Below, piece by piece: positions 7,138 to 15,031 of a stretch of DNA of 64,000 bases (the first letter of the stretch is position 1; each line of letters opens with the position of its first letter). This stretch comes from Myxococcales bacterium. GTDB lineage: Bacteria; Myxococcota_C; UBA6777. The notes under the pieces were generated by a model. That model did not search any database. It was not told the origin of the DNA and was given only the letters and a program-made list of their open reading frames with translations. Made by a program: the position numbers and the translations under genes. The stretch lies in the NCBI GenBank assembly GCA_020632975.1, contig JACKEL010000004.1, positions 1-64,000 on the forward strand. The letters run 5' to 3'.

Positions 7138-9120
7138 TCAGGAAGAGGGCTGCGTTGGTTCGTTGAGGAGTTCCCAGAAGGGGGAGAGTGCGTGGAGTCG
7201 TTGGAGGAGGGTTTCATTGGACGCGTCGTGTCGCAGGCTGGGGTTTGCGAGGAGAGCGCGCTCAAGAAGGGGCAGCGCATCTTTGCGGCGACCCGTCATG
7301 GCGAAGATACAGGCTTGTGTGTAGAGGGCGAAGGGATCGTGTGGGGCTTGAGAAAGAGCGCGTTGGATATGCGGCATGGCTTCGGGGAAGCGATTCATGT
7401 GGGCCAAGGTGTAAGCGGAGAGGGCGTTGGCTTGTGCGGAGGCGGGATTGATCTCAAGGGCTTTTTTGGTGCAAGCGAGGGCGAGACCTGTTTTTTCTTC
7501 TTTGAGGCGCAGCCGTGCTTTTTGTAGCCAAGGGGTTTCCATACCTGGAGGGACGAAGGTTTCGGCGTAGACTTCGAGGATTTGATCGTAATGCGCTTCT
7601 GCGGCGATGTAATCTTCTTCGAGCCAAAGGCGTTGGGCTTCACTCTCCAAAACGGCGGCGAGTTGGGCTTTATAGAGATCGAGGGTGTAGTCATCTTGGC
7701 CTTTGCACAGGGCCAAGAGTAGTCGAAAATGGCGGACGGCTTCGCTGTATTGTTCGCGTTCTGCGCAGACGCGGCCAAGGAGGAAGAGGACTTCTGTGTG
7801 CTGTGGATTTTGCTGATGTGTTTGTAAGAGGGTTTGATACGCTTGTTGATGTTGCCCTTGTTTACGGAGGATACGTGCGGATTGTAGGCCCACTTCAGGG
7901 TGGGAAGGCGCAAGCAGCCGTGCTTGTTCGAGCCATCCCATGAGAAGTTGGCGATGTATCGCAGGAAGGGACTCCCAAGGCTGCCAAGTTTGGAGGAGGA
8001 GGGCGGCGCGGAGATAAGCTTGAGCGTGGGTTTGTGGGGTAAGGAAACTGTGTGCATGTTGCAACCAAAGAGCGAGCAGTTCGGCTGCATATTCAGGGCG
8101 TTGAAGGTCCTTCCATCGGGAGAGATCGGAGAGGAGTTCTTCTGCTTGGCTATCGAGATCTTGCCAAGTGGCTTTGGCGGCTTCGTGCATCTCTTCTTTG
8201 GTGTAGAGAAAGCCAGCAAACAAAAGCCCCAAGGGATCGTGGGGTTCGGCAGCCAAAAAGTGTTGATGATGTTCCATGGCATCTTGGAGCCGTCCTTGTT
8301 GCCATAGGTACACAGCGTGGTCAAAGTGGGCCCAAGGGTCGGAGGGATCGAGCTGATAGACAGCTTGGAAAGCGAGTTCGACGGTTTCGGGATCTGCAAA
8401 CCAGATGGAAAAACGGGCAAACTGGTGCCAAACGTCGATGGCATCGGGTGTATGTTTTGCGGCGGTTTGCAGATTTTCAGCGACGATCTTGAGATTGATT
8501 TCGAGTTGGGGTGTGAGGGGACCGTTGAGGGGGAGTCCTTCGCTGTGTTTTTCGAAGAGCTGATCGATAAAGTCGGCAGCTACGCGCAGTCGTCGAAGCG
8601 AGACGAAGTCACACAAGCTTTCTTCTTCAGGGTACTGTGCTGCGATTCCATCGTAGGTTCGGAGGAGATCATCTTCGCACGAAGAAGCGCAAGGGTGACG
8701 ACTGCACAACAACTCTCCTTGGGAGAACTGTAAGAAATCGACGACGGCTGCGCGATCTTCTTTGAGAAAGATCGCGGCATCTTCCAACCAAGGGGCGAGT
8801 TGAGCGAGCGCTTCTAACAGCGAGAGATACGAGACATACATGCGTTTTCTCTGCATCTCAAGGCTAATGTAGAGGCGTTCGGGGTCAAACTCTTCTTCAG
8901 AAAGTTCTTGGCCAGAGAGAAGCCGCAAAAAGCTTTTGAACGCGGAACCTTCTTGGGAAAACCACGCTTCGACTTGTTCTTCTGCATCTTCTTGGACGAC
9001 CAACAACGCCCAGCCATCGAGGATAACAGGACGAAGTTGGTCCACATGAAGTTGCAGATATTCGGATGTCTGCGGAGCAGCGAGGGTTTGCGAGAATGCT
9101 TGAAAGGGGAGCCATGCCAT
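7138..9120 (-). CDS. TPR-repeat protein, last gene of the TRAP operon
   Basis: A 660-aa helical protein. The middle and C-terminal parts carry repeated tetratricopeptide motifs such as the A-x-x-x-Y-x-L-D-P-x-D and A-L-x-x-A-L-x-x-x-P-x-S/H-D patterns (for example residues near 290-330, 460-500 and 590-640). The N-terminal 250 residues are helical with no recognised domain and two close cysteines in SRHPCASSCED. I chose the ATG at 9120, which has GGTGAG upstream, over the TTG at 9165. There is no convincing signal peptide, so the protein is probably cytoplasmic. It lies 78 bases after the dctM-like gene on the same strand and so is probably cotranscribed with the transporter. The binding partner is unknown. 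Confidence 0.75.
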   Translation of the reverse strand: MAWLPFQAFSQTLAAPQTSEYLQLHVDQLRPVILDGWALLVVQEDAEEQVEAWFSQEGSAFKSFLRLLSGQELSEEEFDPERLYISLEMQRKRMYVSYLSLLEALAQLAPWLEDAAIFLKEDRAAVVDFLQFSQGELLCSRHPCASSCEDDLLRTYDGIAAQYPEEESLCDFVSLRRLRVAADFIDQLFEKHSEGLPLNGPLTPQLEINLKIVAENLQTAAKHTPDAIDVWHQFARFSIWFADPETVELAFQAVYQLDPSDPWAHFDHAVYLWQQGRLQDAMEHHQHFLAAEPHDPLGLLFAGFLYTKEEMHEAAKATWQDLDSQAEELLSDLSRWKDLQRPEYAAELLALWLQHAHSFLTPQTHAQAYLRAALLLQTWQPWESLPAIHRQLLMGWLEQARLLAPSHPEVGLQSARILRKQGQHQQAYQTLLQTHQQNPQHTEVLFLLGRVCAEREQYSEAVRHFRLLLALCKGQDDYTLDLYKAQLAAVLESEAQRLWLEEDYIAAEAHYDQILEVYAETFVPPGMETPWLQKARLRLKEEKTGLALACTKKALEINPASAQANALSAYTLAHMNRFPEAMPHIQRALSQAPHDPFALYTQACIFAMTGRRKDALPLLERALLANPSLRHDASNETLLQRLHALSPFWELLNEPTQPSS

Positions 9121-9198
9121 GTTGAAGCTCACCAAGGTTGGGGCCAAAAGGGTGGCCTTTTTCAAAAGATCTGGGCGGAAGGGTGGTTGAGGGGAGAC

Positions 9199-10971
9199 TT
9201 AGGGTTCTTCGTCATCCTCATCACTGCTGCGTTTTGGGGGAGGTCGCCGCGTGGGTGACTTTTCTTTGGGGGGCGCAGCGTCAGGTTTTTTCTCGGGCAG
9301 TGGTCCACCATCGCCAACGGTGGGCTCTCCGCCTCGGGTTGCGGGGGCTTTGGTGGGCGGCGTGGTGCGACGAGCCTTGGGCTTGTCATCGTCGTCATCA
9401 TCATCGGGGTCTGTGAGTTTTTCGCCCTTTTTCTCGCCTTTTCCTTCTTCTTTGAGAAGGTCCATGAGATTTTCCCGCCGCTTGCTTGGGCTCTCTTTGT
9501 CGAGGTTGGGCAGGGCACGTTGTGTTGCGCCCGTTGCTTGGGGCAACCACAAGCTGAGTGCGGGGATATAAGTGATCATGACCAAGGCAACCGCGAGCAG
9601 GCCAAGGAAGGGTAGAGAGACCCGATAGAGCGTAAGGACGGGCTTTTTAAACGTCATACTCGATATGAATAAGTTGATCCCAACAGGAGGGGTCATGTAC
9701 CCGAGTTCGAGGTTGGCCAAGAAGACGATCCCAAGGTGGACGGGATCGACGCCAAAGCGGTTGGCGAGCGGTACAACGAGTGGCACGACGACCAAGATCG
9801 CGGAGAAGATATCGAGCAAACAACCCACCAACAAAAGGAAGATGTTGAGCGCCAACAAGAACATCCATTTGTTCGTAATGACGGGCTTAATCGCTTCAAA
9901 GAGTTTGTCGGGGACTTCTTGGAGGATCAACAAGTTGCTGAGCGCGAGGGCACTCATCAGGATCAAGATGATGGAGCCCACGAGCTTGAGAGAGAGAAAG
10001 CTGACGCGAGGGATGTCTCGGAAAAGCCCGAGGTCACGATAGATAAACACTTCGACGACAAAGATGTAAGCGGTGGTAAGAAGCGCGATCTCGGGGATGC
10101 CAACAACTTGCTTGAGCAGCAAAAAGCCGATGAGAAGGGGAAGTGCGGCTTCCCATTTGGATTCGTGAAGTGCTGCAAGAAGTTGGTATTTCTCAAACGC
10201 GGAGTGTTTGGGGAAGAAGATACTGAAAGCAAAAAAGGCCAAGGTCACGATCCCGATGATGCTCATCAGGGCACCCATGGGGATGAAGCGGAAAGCCACA
10301 AAGCCCACAAGCACGAGGACCGCCAACAAAGCGAGCGCTTTTCCAAGGGCCTTGAAGTATTCGACGATTCCACCAGGATTATCGGGGTTGTTGCGGATGT
10401 TGACCCAGATACCATGGAAGACCAAGACCGCCATCATCAACAGGCCAGGAAGGATACCTGCCCAAAACAGTGCGCGGATGTCCGTCTTTGCGATCACACC
10501 ATAGATGATCAGAGGAAGACTGGGGGGGAGCAGCAAGCCCAGCGAACCCGAGGCTGTGAGCAGACCAAGTGCGTATTCTTCGGGATAATGGGACTTGAGC
10601 AAGACAGGGTAGAGCAACATCCCCAATGCGATGATGGTAACACCCGAAGCACCCGTAAAGATCGTAAAGAAAGAACATACCACAACGATCTGGATGGTGA
10701 GTCCGCCTGGCAACCAACCAAGCAATGCATCAAAAAGCCTGACAAGACGGCCGCCTGTCTTACTTTCGGCCATCAAGTATCCAGCAAAAGTAAACAGCGG
10801 GATACTCACCAACGTGGGTGAGTCGGCCAACATACCATAGCCTTGCGTAAAGAAAGCAGCGGGTGTTTGGGCGAGTTGGATGCCCATCAGCATGGCAAAG
10901 CCGCCAATGACCATGTACAGCGGCAGACCAAAGAGAGCCAAGACCAAGAGAACGACGTACAATGCGGTCAT
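9199..10971 (-). CDS. dctM: TRAP transporter large permease (DctM) with charged C-terminal extension
   Basis: A 590-aa protein. Residues 1-200 and about 360-480 match the DctM/SiaM large membrane subunit, with the hallmark hydrophobic repeats (VSIPLFTFAGYLMAES, FTGASGVTIIALG, GLLLPPSLPLIIYG, GYMTPPVGINLFISS). This subunit forms the sodium-coupled translocation channel with DctQ and is fed by DctP. Two features are unusual: an extra hydrophobic stretch around residues 215-330, and a hydrophilic tail of about 100 residues after residue 485 made of K/E, a run of seven Asp, and Pro/Arg-rich repeats ending DEDDEEP. Its start overlaps the dctQ stop by four bases (ATGA), indicating coupled translation. 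The substrate (dicarboxylate, sugar acid, sialic acid or another carboxylate) cannot be told from the permease. Confidence 0.9.
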   Translation of the reverse strand: MTALYVVLLVLALFGLPLYMVIGGFAMLMGIQLAQTPAAFFTQGYGMLADSPTLVSIPLFTFAGYLMAESKTGGRLVRLFDALLGWLPGGLTIQIVVVCSFFTIFTGASGVTIIALGMLLYPVLLKSHYPEEYALGLLTASGSLGLLLPPSLPLIIYGVIAKTDIRALFWAGILPGLLMMAVLVFHGIWVNIRNNPDNPGGIVEYFKALGKALALLAVLVLVGFVAFRFIPMGALMSIIGIVTLAFFAFSIFFPKHSAFEKYQLLAALHESKWEAALPLLIGFLLLKQVVGIPEIALLTTAYIFVVEVFIYRDLGLFRDIPRVSFLSLKLVGSIILILMSALALSNLLILQEVPDKLFEAIKPVITNKWMFLLALNIFLLLVGCLLDIFSAILVVVPLVVPLANRFGVDPVHLGIVFLANLELGYMTPPVGINLFISSMTFKKPVLTLYRVSLPFLGLLAVALVMITYIPALSLWLPQATGATQRALPNLDKESPSKRRENLMDLLKEEGKGEKKGEKLTDPDDDDDDDKPKARRTTPPTKAPATRGGEPTVGDGGPLPEKKPDAAPPKEKSPTRRPPPKRSSDEDDEEP

Positions 10972-11588
10972 GCTGCACCTCCGTCAGTGCTAGAGGATGC
11001 GGCCTCTTCTGAGCCTTCAGGGGTTTCTCGGCGAACCAACTCTTCCTCCATTTGTTGTGTGACGAGCGACCAAGGCAGGGGGTCTCCTCGGAAAGCGTAG
11101 AGATATTCGAAGGTATGGAGCAGATAGCGCGACGTCATCACACCAAAGCTGACGGGGAAGGCCATCAAAAGCCACCACGTTTTGAGCTTTGTTTCGCCGA
11201 GGACGACGTAGCTTGTGGAGTTGCTCATGTAGAATTTCACGAGTTCGATGGCGTAGTAGGTCAGTGCGCCGCTCATGAAGATACATGCGACACCAATCGC
11301 GATGCGGTTGATTTGGAGACCGCGACGTCGCAATATCCGACTAAATGCGTCGATATTGATGTGTTCAGAGTGGCTTGTGGCGAGTGCTGCCCCAAAAAGC
11401 CCCAACCATACGGTGATTTGGCGGGATAGTGTGTCTGCAAAACCAAGTCCCCAACCCAAGGCGAGGCGTAGGCCGATATCGATCACGCCTGTAACCAAGA
11501 TCGTCATCATCCCCAAGACAAGGATGCCTCGCTCGATCTTTTGTATGATCTCATCCACATTGCTCCACGTCTTCAACAACGTCTTCAT
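10968..11588 (-). CDS. dctQ: TRAP transporter small permease (DctQ)
   Basis: A 206-aa inner-membrane protein with four hydrophobic helices (about residues 22-45, 55-75, 95-118 and 140-160). The pattern TLSRQITVWLGLFGAALATSHSEHINID matches the DctQ family, which forms a complex with the large DctM subunit. A C-terminal cytoplasmic tail of about 25 residues is acidic and Ser/Ala-rich. It is the third gene of the minus-strand operon and overlaps dctM by four bases. Confidence 0.9.
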   Translation of the reverse strand: MKTLLKTWSNVDEIIQKIERGILVLGMMTILVTGVIDIGLRLALGWGLGFADTLSRQITVWLGLFGAALATSHSEHINIDAFSRILRRRGLQINRIAIGVACIFMSGALTYYAIELVKFYMSNSTSYVVLGETKLKTWWLLMAFPVSFGVMTSRYLLHTFEYLYAFRGDPLPWSLVTQQMEEELVRRETPEGSEEAASSSTDGGAA

Positions 11589-11804
11589 GCCGCTTTTCGC
11601 TCCATCTTTACAGTGACGGCTTCCGTTGTGTCGATGCTTTGGGCAAAGACACGTCTTGTCTCGCTCATGCGATCAGGTAGCACTTGAAAAAAAGGGAGTC
11701 GGAGATGCTTTGAGGGTATCTCCTCAAGAGAGGAGCCTAGTGTACACGCTTTGAAGATTTTGGCGAGGGGTGGTGCAAGGGCCGAGGTGGGAGCTGGCGG
11801 GGGG
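11589..11804 (-). other. dctP-dctQ intergenic spacer with hairpin
   Basis: A 216-base spacer holds a perfect small hairpin at 11720-11735 (CTCCTC, loop AAGA, GAGGAG). There is no T-run, so it is more likely an mRNA-stabilising or attenuating structure than a full terminator. TRAP operons often make more binding protein than permease, and such a hairpin after dctP would fit. Confidence 0.35.
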
Positions 11805-12803
11805 TTACTTGCTGCGGAACTCTTTCAAAAGAGCCTTCACACGGTCAAGATCAGCTTTCGAGAAGAGTTTGCCTTCGAAGCTTTTCCAAGTCTTGCGAGA
11901 GATCTTACGAATGATTTGTTTTTCTGCTTTGGGCACGCTGATGCTTTTGAGACCGCGCTTGATCAAGACGCGGAGCGCGCGTTGATTGTCTTTGCGGATG
12001 ACATCGATCAGTGCTTTGTGATGTTTTTGAGAGACGCGCAACACCACTTCTTGGAGGTCTTTGGGCAGACGGTCGAAGCTCTTTTTGGTGATGACGGTCG
12101 CGCCAACGCCGATCGCAAAACGATACTTCACGCGATACTTGAGATAAGAGTGCCATTGCATCGCGATGACCGAGAGGGGCGTCCCGATCACGGTATCAAT
12201 CGCACCTGTTTGGAGTGATGAACGAACATCCAAGATGCCCAACATATGGGGAGATACGCCTGCGCTTTCGCTAAACTCTTTGGTGATGGGGTCATCTGTC
12301 CAGCCCCAGATCTTGGTGCTCTTGAGTTTTTCCACACTGTCGATCGGCTTTTTCGAGTACAAGTACACGTAGCCCACGTCACCCCAGCCCAACAGCACGA
12401 AACCTTTGGCTTCGAACTTTGCACGAAGTTCCGCATCCATCTTTTCTCGAACGTAGTCGAGTTCTTTGTAATTGCGGAAAAGTGCGGGTTGTTGGAGCAA
12501 CAACACGGAGGGAACGATCTGCGCAAGACCGATCGACGTGATGGAAGCACCTTGGAGTTGGCCCAGTTTCATCTTGTTGACCACGAGCTTTTCGTCGCCC
12601 ATGCGGCCATCTGGATAAAACTTGATCTTGATACGGCCTTTGCTTTCTTTGCGAAGGTCTCGGCGCAGTCGTGTAAAGACGCGTCCCCATGTCGAGTCTC
12701 CAGGGGCGAGTGTCGCGATGCGGAATGTGTACTTCTTGGCGTGAGCGACGTCTGCAAATAGCATCCACGCTGCCAAACATGAAAAGACGAGGAACTTCTT
12801 CAT
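11805..12803 (-). CDS. dctP: TRAP transporter periplasmic substrate-binding protein (DctP family)
   Basis: A 332-aa protein with an N-terminal signal peptide (MKKFLVFSCLAAWMLFADVAHA, cleavage after AHA) followed by the DctP fold start YTFRIATLAPGDSTWGRVF. Later motifs (GRIKIKFYPDGRMGDEKLV, GLLQ-type helix GQLQGASITSIGLAQIVP, DVRSSLQTGAIDTVIGTPLS) fit the family. It captures a carboxylate-containing substrate in the periplasm and hands it to DctQM. The gene lies between tatT and dctQ on the same strand. The family often has a conserved arginine contacting the substrate carboxylate, but I cannot assign it with certainty here. Confidence 0.9.
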   Translation of the reverse strand: MKKFLVFSCLAAWMLFADVAHAKKYTFRIATLAPGDSTWGRVFTRLRRDLRKESKGRIKIKFYPDGRMGDEKLVVNKMKLGQLQGASITSIGLAQIVPSVLLLQQPALFRNYKELDYVREKMDAELRAKFEAKGFVLLGWGDVGYVYLYSKKPIDSVEKLKSTKIWGWTDDPITKEFSESAGVSPHMLGILDVRSSLQTGAIDTVIGTPLSVIAMQWHSYLKYRVKYRFAIGVGATVITKKSFDRLPKDLQEVVLRVSQKHHKALIDVIRKDNQRALRVLIKRGLKSISVPKAEKQIIRKISRKTWKSFEGKLFSKADLDRVKALLKEFRSK

Positions 12804-12987
12804 CCAAAACCCTCCTTGTATCCGAGTCTCATTTGACTTCGGGAGATCCTTGGTTCTATGGGAAGTGCAGGCTTCTGTTCTTGGACGATGTGGGGTGGGT
12901 TCTCTTCAACCCCTCACATGACGTTTTTATAAAGGGCGGAGCATCCGCCTTGATCGAAGGATGATGTTTCTAGGGTGGCGACTTGGC

Positions 12988-13920
12988 TCAGGGGCAGAAG
13001 TCGTCGATGTGTTTTTGGGCCACCCCAGCTTGTTTTTTGGCGAGTTGGTTGACGAGCTTGAGCTTGGGAGCGATCGAAAGCGGCGCATCTTGTACAGACT
13101 TGAGCAGCTTGCGACATCCCGCAGTGTCGTTCTTTTGCCCTGCAAAAAAGCGGGCCTTGAAATAATACAGAAGCAAAAGTTTCTTTTGAGAGAACTGTTC
13201 AGCCTTATCAAAGTGCATCTCAGACTTTTTCAGATCCCCACCAAACATCTTGGATTGCGCATACAACGTGCCCAAAAAGAGGTGCCCTGCACCATAGAAG
13301 TAGTCTTCTTTGAGTTGGACGACGCGCTCCATGATGGCCTTGATTTGCGGGATTTGGGCAACCAACTCGGGCTCTGTCAAGCCATTGATGACTGCATAAC
13401 CCCACGCATAACCGAGCCAAAACAAGAAGGGGACATCCTCTGCCTTGGCATCGCTAAGCAACTTGTTAAAGTCTGCGGTACCTTTGAGGGCCGCCTCTGT
13501 AAAGCCTTTGAAGCGTTTCTCTAGGATCTCAAAACAAAAGGCGCGACCGCGGATCGCATAACGTCGGATGCGACTGGTCATGGTCTTCGCTGCTTTCTCA
13601 GAAGCATCATCCCCCTTGAACTTGAGCATGTCTCGCTCAGGTTCAAACATCTGACCAAAGCTCGCAAACCCTTGGCACAACAGCAAGTTGAGATCGTTGT
13701 CGTCTTGCATATTTTGACGCATGATCTCGGCAAGTTTGATTTGGCCACCGATCGCACTTTTGGCGAGGTCTAGATCTTCCTCTTGCAAAAAGACCGAAAA
13801 AGCAGGCTTGATGATCATCGTCGCCATGACGGGCTTCGTTGAATTCACCAAAAAGGACGTACAGCCCGTCAAGGACACACTCAACACCAACCCGCACAAA
13901 AACATCCACGTTTTTTTCAT
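12988..13920 (-). CDS. TRAP-associated lipoprotein TatT
   Basis: A 310-aa lipoprotein. The ATG at 13920 (preceded by GGAGAC) gives a short signal peptide with lipobox LTGC, so Cys20 is the lipidation site. The rest is all-helical with TPR-like pairing (FWLGYAWGYAVINGLTE, FLGTLYAQSKMFGGDLKKSEMHFDKA) and matches the TRAP transporter T-component known from Treponema TatT, a helical ring thought to pass hydrophobic or amphipathic ligands to the DctP partner. It is the first gene of the operon, 184 bases before dctP, which matches the TatT-DctP pairing seen elsewhere and suggests a lipophilic ligand. Confidence 0.85.
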   Translation of the reverse strand: MKKTWMFLCGLVLSVSLTGCTSFLVNSTKPVMATMIIKPAFSVFLQEEDLDLAKSAIGGQIKLAEIMRQNMQDDNDLNLLLCQGFASFGQMFEPERDMLKFKGDDASEKAAKTMTSRIRRYAIRGRAFCFEILEKRFKGFTEAALKGTADFNKLLSDAKAEDVPFLFWLGYAWGYAVINGLTEPELVAQIPQIKAIMERVVQLKEDYFYGAGHLFLGTLYAQSKMFGGDLKKSEMHFDKAEQFSQKKLLLLYYFKARFFAGQKNDTAGCRKLLKSVQDAPLSIAPKLKLVNQLAKKQAGVAQKHIDDFCP

Positions 13921-14407
13921 CAACAAGTCTCCACAAGCGTTTGCGCGCAAAGAAATCTTCGAAAGTTTTGGCCCTCCACAATAGAAAGAACCGCGTCAGC
14001 CTGTCAAGCGAGCATCTTTCACGACATTTTGACGTCCTCACTCCACCCCTAGGGCAAAGATGTCGCAAGTCTGCATAGAAAACTTGCCATCTTGTTCCTT
14101 TTTTGTGTCACTCTGTTCTCTGTGCAAAAAAGATTTTCGCTTCACGAAAGGGGATGAGCCGTACTGTAGGCCCTTTGGCACGGTGTTTGTAGTAAGCGGG
14201 ATGACAGAAAAGATTTTTATTGACGAAACGTTTTGGGTCGTCACACGTTCTAAAAAGAAGCTACCGTCAATTTTTTGTGGTCCACATGGTCTTTCAGGTA
14301 TCTTGTGGATTATGGAGTGAGCTACCGCACAAAGCCGCTCCGCTAAGAGAAAGGAGAGATGGGTATTGGTGCTTGGTCGAGCGTCTGTCTAACAAGGAGG
14401 GTTGGCG
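13921..14407. other. Intergenic region between divergent tatT and TPR genes
   Basis: About 490 bases between genes read outward in both directions, so it should hold both promoters. A TTGACG at 14220-14225 is present, but no matching -10 box at the right distance is clear. Short open frames here (for example 14060-14320) have no Shine-Dalgarno site or recognisable protein. Confidence 0.4.
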
Positions 14408-15031
14408 ATGTTGTCGAAAAGAGCCCAAAAAAGAAAACGAATCTCACCACAGCGTATGTTGCGTCGTCCACGCACTTTTCTGGTCCCGCGTATTAGCGAT
14501 GATGCACCAGACGTAGAATTTGAACAGCTCCCCTATGAAGTCCGCCAAGAGATCGCTGAAGGGATCCGCCAAGTCTCCGCGTATCCTGAAGAAGCCCTCG
14601 AACATCTCGCGGAACTTCGTCAAAAGTATCCTTCCGTTCCACAGCTTTACAATGCTACTGCCCATGCTTACGGGGTTCTCGGTGATTTGAATACCCAACG
14701 TTACTGGGTACTCAAGACCTATGAGTTGTTTCCGCGTTATCTCTTCGGACTCTGTGCTTATGGAGAGATGCTCCTTCGACGCGAACAACTCGATGAGTTT
14801 GAGCAGTTGTTTGGCAGCAAACGCCAACTACAACTGTTGATCCCCGAACAACGAGAGTTTCACACCACAGAAGCCATCGCTTTCTATCGGATGTGGTGTC
14901 GTTACTCCTTGCAGCGACGCAGCTGGGATGTGGCTTGGGATTACTACGACAAACTGTGTGATCTCGATCCCAATCACCCCCAAGTGGTTCCCTTACATTC
15001 GATCTTTCGTCGTGAACAACTTCACGCTTAG
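14408..15031 (+). CDS. Small TPR-like protein of unknown function
   Basis: A 207-aa protein with a very basic N-terminus (MLSKRAQKRKRISPQ) and then helical repeats with TPR character: EALEHLAELRQKYPSVPQLYNATAHAYGVLGD, AYGEMLLRREQLDEF and WDVAWDYYDKLCDLDPNHPQV. There is no signal peptide or transmembrane segment. The start is set by a strong AAGGAGG (14394-14400) seven bases before the ATG. It ends four bases into the stop region of the convergent rRNA methyltransferase gene (overlap 15028-15031). No function is known; TPRs bind peptides or partner proteins. Confidence 0.8.
   Translation: MLSKRAQKRKRISPQRMLRRPRTFLVPRISDDAPDVEFEQLPYEVRQEIAEGIRQVSAYPEEALEHLAELRQKYPSVPQLYNATAHAYGVLGDLNTQRYWVLKTYELFPRYLFGLCAYGEMLLRREQLDEFEQLFGSKRQLQLLIPEQREFHTTEAIAFYRMWCRYSLQRRSWDVAWDYYDKLCDLDPNHPQVVPLHSIFRREQLHA

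Noticed and set aside
7021..7527. Plus-strand open frame of 168 codons over the REP cluster
   Set aside because: Its first part is encoded by GC-rich repeats and the rest is antisense to the TPR gene, so it is a composition artefact.
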